Assembly (NCBI GenBank): GCA_001800495.1
Contig: MGVM01000038.1
Span: 4,055-11,993 of the forward strand
Direction of reading: 5' to 3'
DNA: 7,939 bases
Source: Elusimicrobia bacterium RIFOXYB2_FULL_48_7
GTDB lineage: Bacteria; Elusimicrobiota; Endomicrobiia; CG1-02-37-114; XYA2-FULL-39-19
This document shows positions 4,974-7,939 of the stretch, piece after piece. The notes below the pieces were generated by a model that ran no database searches, was not told the origin of the DNA, and saw only the letters and a list, made by a program, of their open reading frames with translations. The position numbers were made by a program, and so were the translations under genes. The number at the start of each line of letters is the position of its first letter. The first letter of the stretch is position 1.

Positions 4974-7886
4974 TTATCTACAAATCAACTCGATTTTTCC
5001 CAATCCAAGAGGTACGAAAGTGTAAGAGGTGTCCGGTCGGGCCCCGGTTTGTATGAAGCATTTAGGGCTGACCATAGCGGGGCTGACTTCTTTGTAGTGG
5101 TGAGGGCCAAGCAGGTTTCGCAGGGTATTGGTTAATTCAATTTCAATGAGGTTTTTGCCACTTTTAAGCAATTTGGTTACTTCCAGTTCATAGGGCGGCA
5201 GGTAAATGAGGCCTGCTTCTTTATTGTTTAACCTGATTTTAGCTACCGTGGCCTGGAAATTGTCAAAACGGATGAAGACATTTCCCCTTTTTGGTCTATT
5301 ACTAAATTCGAATTCCTGTTTGAAAGCGGCTGAACCGGCGAAGAACGGGCAGCCGTTTGCAATAAGGTTGCCCGGGTTGGAGATATTGCGCCTGTTAGTG
5401 AGTACAAAATCCTTCCCGGTATAACCGCCCGTGGTTTTCTTGATTGTTCCCCTCACCTCGAAACCGCCTGTTATATAAATTGATTCCAGCTCAACCCCGT
5501 CTTTCGTGTATATGAGTGTTTTCGGTTTTTTAGGCGGGATGAACCGGCATGAAAGTTCTACGGTATTTTTACCCTTGAGTTTGATGTGATCCGAGATGTC
5601 TGTTTTTCTGAAGCTTTTATCCAGCCACCAGCCGGCGTACCGGTATGGTATTTCAGTGCCGTTTACCCTGATTTTGAATATTTCAGGTTGTTCCAGGACC
5701 AGGAACAGGTCGTCCGGCCTGTTTTGAAAATCAGTCTTGAAATCAAACCTTAATGTTACGTTCACTTTTTTTCCGGTTTTTTCCAGTTGTTTCTGCAGGG
5801 CGATCGCCAGGGTGGGCTGGCTCCAATTGTGGGTATTGCCTATGCTATAACAGCAGGTATCGATGGTCAGGCTGTTATCGTCAACGTGTTTTAGTTTCCA
5901 GTTCCCAGGCAGGAGCCCGATACAATGCTTTTTTGCGGAGTGAAGAGCGTGTTTTTCCAGGCGCCCGTTTTTATCCAATGCCAGCAAATGTGAACCGGCC
6001 GGATGGAAGGCCAACCGTGTTGCCTTACTGCCGTTCATGGAGATATCTGCAGAGAAAGTTTTTTGCGGGCTGGTGTTTGCCATGAAGTATGATCTTTTAC
6101 CGCCTTCAAGCTGCCTTTTCTGGCAAAGGATTTCGGGGATTTCCCTGCCCTTAGGGTCAGTAATTGATATTTCCCTCGGGATTGTTTTTTCAATTGATCT
6201 GATAATATTTTTCAGGGAAAGGATTTCAATTTGATTCAGTACTTTAAGTTTGGCCGTATTTCTTTCTCCTTCGACCAGGTTCGGTAAACGTTCCACTGCG
6301 ATAACCTTGCCGCCGGAGTTGATGAACTCTTCCAGCAGTGAAAGGGTGGTTTTGCGGATGGTGATCATAGGAGGCAGGAGAACAAGCGGGTAATCCATGG
6401 TGCCGACTGAAAAATGGGACTGGGAGTTTCCTTTTTTCGGTTGTTTTACGCGGCCGTATTTGGCCAGAAGGCTTTCATCGCCGAAGTCAAAATCGTAATG
6501 GTTCCCGAGGATAGCCCGGCAGATTGTATTAAGTTTATCGTTCAATTCAATTACAGCGGCATTTTTTGTTAAATCAGGGTTGTATAGCATCCACGCGCTT
6601 TCAAGAGGGTGCAGGATCAGCATGTCCGGCTGGAATTTTCCGCGGGTCATCGCGTAATTCATCCGGGCGAAATAATCTTCAAGCGGCTTATTGAATTTCC
6701 ACCAGGGCTGTTGGTATGAAAGAGTCGGCGGCCAGTCCCTCTTTCTGCATCCGCGCATGGAATAGAGCCATAAATGCGGGCAGAAAAAGTTGATACCAAG
6801 GACGGTGTCCCAATCGCCGAGGCGTTTTCTATCAGCGAATGACAAATCCTGCCCCCCGCCACCGAAGATTTCCGAGATTACGCGTTTCTTTCCCAGCTGG
6901 TGGGCCACGGAGGAGCACTGCTTTATAGTCAGTAAATGTTTTTCCGTTCTCCTGCCGAGGTGGTCTATGCCCGGCATGTGCATATATTCGTAAAGAGGCA
7001 TTACCCCGCCGGTAGCTTTTAGCTGCGACAGAAGCGAGTCCTCATTATCAAAATGCCCGGTGAAAGCAATATTGTTTTTATCGCACCATTCATAAAGTGT
7101 TTTTACTATTGTGTCCAGGAAGAGTTCGGAGCAAAGCCTCCAGTAATCATAGCGGATTTTCTCATGCCCGGGAACGGTTTCAAGCAGGGCCGTGAAGTTT
7201 ATTGAAATATTGTATCCGTATTTTTTGTTGAATACATCTTCGAAATTAACGGTCCACGGCAGGACGGGGTATTCCTTGCATCCGCGCATGAGTTCTATAT
7301 GCGGGAACAGCATGTACTGGAGTTCGTCCGTGAAAATTGACGGGACGGTTTTTCCGAATTCCCTTCCAAACCGGTTTTTGTATGCGTCGTAGGTTGACCT
7401 TATGAATTTGTTGACTGGGCTTTTTTTGAAAACATCAGGATAACTCGTATTATTGTACCACTTCTGGGGCGGCAGTGTTATCTTTTCAAATTGCCATTTA
7501 CCGTGTTTTTTCGTACACCGGACGGCCTTCATTCTGTCTGCGTGGTTTTTTGTGGCTTTTCCGCCGGCAAAACCGCTCGGCCAGCGGTCCTCGTCATAGA
7601 GGTGGGCTTCAAGTCCGGTTCTTTTTGAGTGTCTTACTATTTTAGATATGCATTTCATCCATTCCGCGGACAGGTACGGCGTGATAAGCCCTTCCCGGGA
7701 ATGCATAAACTGCCCGCCAAGCCCTCCTTGCTTAATGAGATCCAATTGGCGGGTCAATTCCGCGGGGTCAAGCTTATCGTTCAGCGACCAGAAAGGCGCG
7801 GAACGGTAACCTGTTACGGCGGGATTGCTTCGGGCTGGCGCCCTCGCAATGACAGCTTTATCTTTTGGAAAGTACGGTTTTTTCAT
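4974..7886 (-). CDS. Large cytoplasmic glycosyl hydrolase (GH106-like / alpha-L-rhamnosidase-related family)
   Basis: This 970-residue protein matches a large, poorly characterised bacterial family annotated as glycosyl hydrolase, with a TIM-barrel catalytic part and C-terminal jelly-roll domains. Family landmarks are PFWSLNDKLDPAELTRQ (31-47), GGLGGQFMHSREGL (54-67), YDEDRWPSGFAGG (97-109), SIFTDELQ (183-190), VISEIFGGGG (336-345), then GDWDTVLGIN and YSMRGCRKRDWPP (375-387). E188 and E339 are candidate catalytic acids by position; this is inference. SGGKVIAVERLP (524-535) sits in a Rossmann-like middle domain. At 865-930 the pattern NVFIRFDNFQ, then LPPYELEVTKLLKSGKN, then NLLGPHH is a sugar-binding jelly roll as seen beside GH2-type enzymes. 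No signal peptide or membrane segment is seen, so it acts inside the cell, probably on plant or microbial oligosaccharides. The start has no good Shine-Dalgarno, and a palindromic repeat occupies residues 11-22. The substrate is not predictable. Confidence 0.88.
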   Translation of the reverse strand: MKKPYFPKDKAVIARAPARSNPAVTGYRSAPFWSLNDKLDPAELTRQLDLIKQGGLGGQFMHSREGLITPYLSAEWMKCISKIVRHSKRTGLEAHLYDEDRWPSGFAGGKATKNHADRMKAVRCTKKHGKWQFEKITLPPQKWYNNTSYPDVFKKSPVNKFIRSTYDAYKNRFGREFGKTVPSIFTDELQYMLFPHIELMRGCKEYPVLPWTVNFEDVFNKKYGYNISINFTALLETVPGHEKIRYDYWRLCSELFLDTIVKTLYEWCDKNNIAFTGHFDNEDSLLSQLKATGGVMPLYEYMHMPGIDHLGRRTEKHLLTIKQCSSVAHQLGKKRVISEIFGGGGQDLSFADRKRLGDWDTVLGINFFCPHLWLYSMRGCRKRDWPPTLSYQQPWWKFNKPLEDYFARMNYAMTRGKFQPDMLILHPLESAWMLYNPDLTKNAAVIELNDKLNTICRAILGNHYDFDFGDESLLAKYGRVKQPKKGNSQSHFSVGTMDYPLVLLPPMITIRKTTLSLLEEFINSGGKVIAVERLPNLVEGERNTAKLKVLNQIEILSLKNIIRSIEKTIPREISITDPKGREIPEILCQKRQLEGGKRSYFMANTSPQKTFSADISMNGSKATRLAFHPAGSHLLALDKNGRLEKHALHSAKKHCIGLLPGNWKLKHVDDNSLTIDTCCYSIGNTHNWSQPTLAIALQKQLEKTGKKVNVTLRFDFKTDFQNRPDDLFLVLEQPEIFKIRVNGTEIPYRYAGWWLDKSFRKTDISDHIKLKGKNTVELSCRFIPPKKPKTLIYTKDGVELESIYITGGFEVRGTIKKTTGGYTGKDFVLTNRRNISNPGNLIANGCPFFAGSAAFKQEFEFSNRPKRGNVFIRFDNFQATVAKIRLNNKEAGLIYLPPYELEVTKLLKSGKNLIEIELTNTLRNLLGPHHYKEVSPAMVSPKCFIQTGARPDTSYTFVPLGLGKIELICR
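7823..7854. repeat. Dispersed palindromic repeat (GTCATTGCGAG...GAAGCAATC type) inside the hydrolase 5' end
   Basis: Read on the minus strand it begins GTCATTGCGAG and ends GAAGCAATC. The outer arms ATTGC/GCAAT and the inner arms GGGC/GCCC pair around TGGC, making an imperfect hairpin. I recognise this outline from a widespread bacterial interspersed repeat family, normally intergenic. Here it is translated as AVIARAPARSNP in the hydrolase, just before the conserved PFW motif. There is one copy in this window, so family membership rests on recall. Confidence 0.65.
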
Positions 7887-7938
7887 AATTGAGGATGTCA
7901 GTGAGCAAACAGTCGTCGGCCGGGATGTTGTTTATAAG
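7858..7938 (-). CDS. Possible C-terminal end of an upstream gene (partial)
   Basis: From the right edge one minus-strand frame stays open for 26 codons, reading LINNIPADDC, then LLTDILNYEKTVLSKR, and ends at TAA 7860-7858. The residues look like an ordinary amphipathic C-terminal helix and the third codon positions are C-rich. If real, it overlaps the annotated hydrolase start by 29 bp in another frame, and its stop lies 3 bp before the palindromic repeat. That is the usual place for such repeats. The stretch is too short to identify, and chance remains quite possible. Confidence 0.35.
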   Translation of the reverse strand, partial: LINNIPADDCLLTDILNYEKTVLSKR

Positions 7939-7939
7939 G

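Noticed and set aside
5206..7892. Plus-strand frames and a 67-codon minus frame inside the hydrolase
   Set aside because: They are out-of-frame shadows of a long conserved gene.

Overview
The window comes from a bacterium of moderate GC content. The sequence does not fix the phylum. A hybrid GntR/LacI sugar-type regulator, a large cytoplasmic glycosyl hydrolase of the family with the 'PFW-x-x-N-D-K-L' N-terminus, a secreted transglutaminase-like multidomain protein and dispersed palindromic repeats together suggest an uncultivated saccharolytic lineage (Lentisphaerae, Omnitrophota or a similar candidate phylum). That placement is inference. Every gene I can support is on the minus strand, so the locus reads from right to left.

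Region by region, in the direction of transcription: (1) 7858-7938, a possible C-terminal tail of an upstream gene, overlapping the next start by 29 bp. (2) 4974-7886, a 970-residue glycosyl hydrolase whose first codons contain a dispersed palindromic repeat of the GTCATTGCGAG...GAAGCAATC type. (3) 4027-4791 and 3094-4017, an AbiEi-type antitoxin and an AbiEii-type nucleotidyltransferase toxin (type IV toxin-antitoxin system), with a possible leaderless promoter upstream. (4) 2997-3083, a 3'-end remnant of a second copy of the hydrolase, about 87% identical to the 3' end of the intact gene over 75 nt. (5) 2777-2996, a regulatory gap with a perfect 9-bp inverted repeat, an AT-rich palindrome, a near-consensus sigma-70 promoter and a short leader built of 9-nt repeats. 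(6) 1623-2768, the GntR/LacI regulator. (7) 1-1630, the first 543 codons of a secreted protein with a transglutaminase-like Cys-His-Asp core and the start of a fibronectin type III-like domain. It begins inside the last codons of the regulator and runs off the left edge.

How the genes may work together: the regulator and the secreted protein form one translationally overlapping unit, so the regulator probably controls its own operon in response to a sugar-like ligand. The hydrolase has no signal peptide and would act on small or imported glycans. The toxin-antitoxin pair looks like an intruder: it lies between the intact hydrolase and the scrap of a diverged paralogue, as if it had replaced the body of a second hydrolase gene in a tandem pair. 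No integrase, transposase, CRISPR array, tRNA or rRNA is visible.
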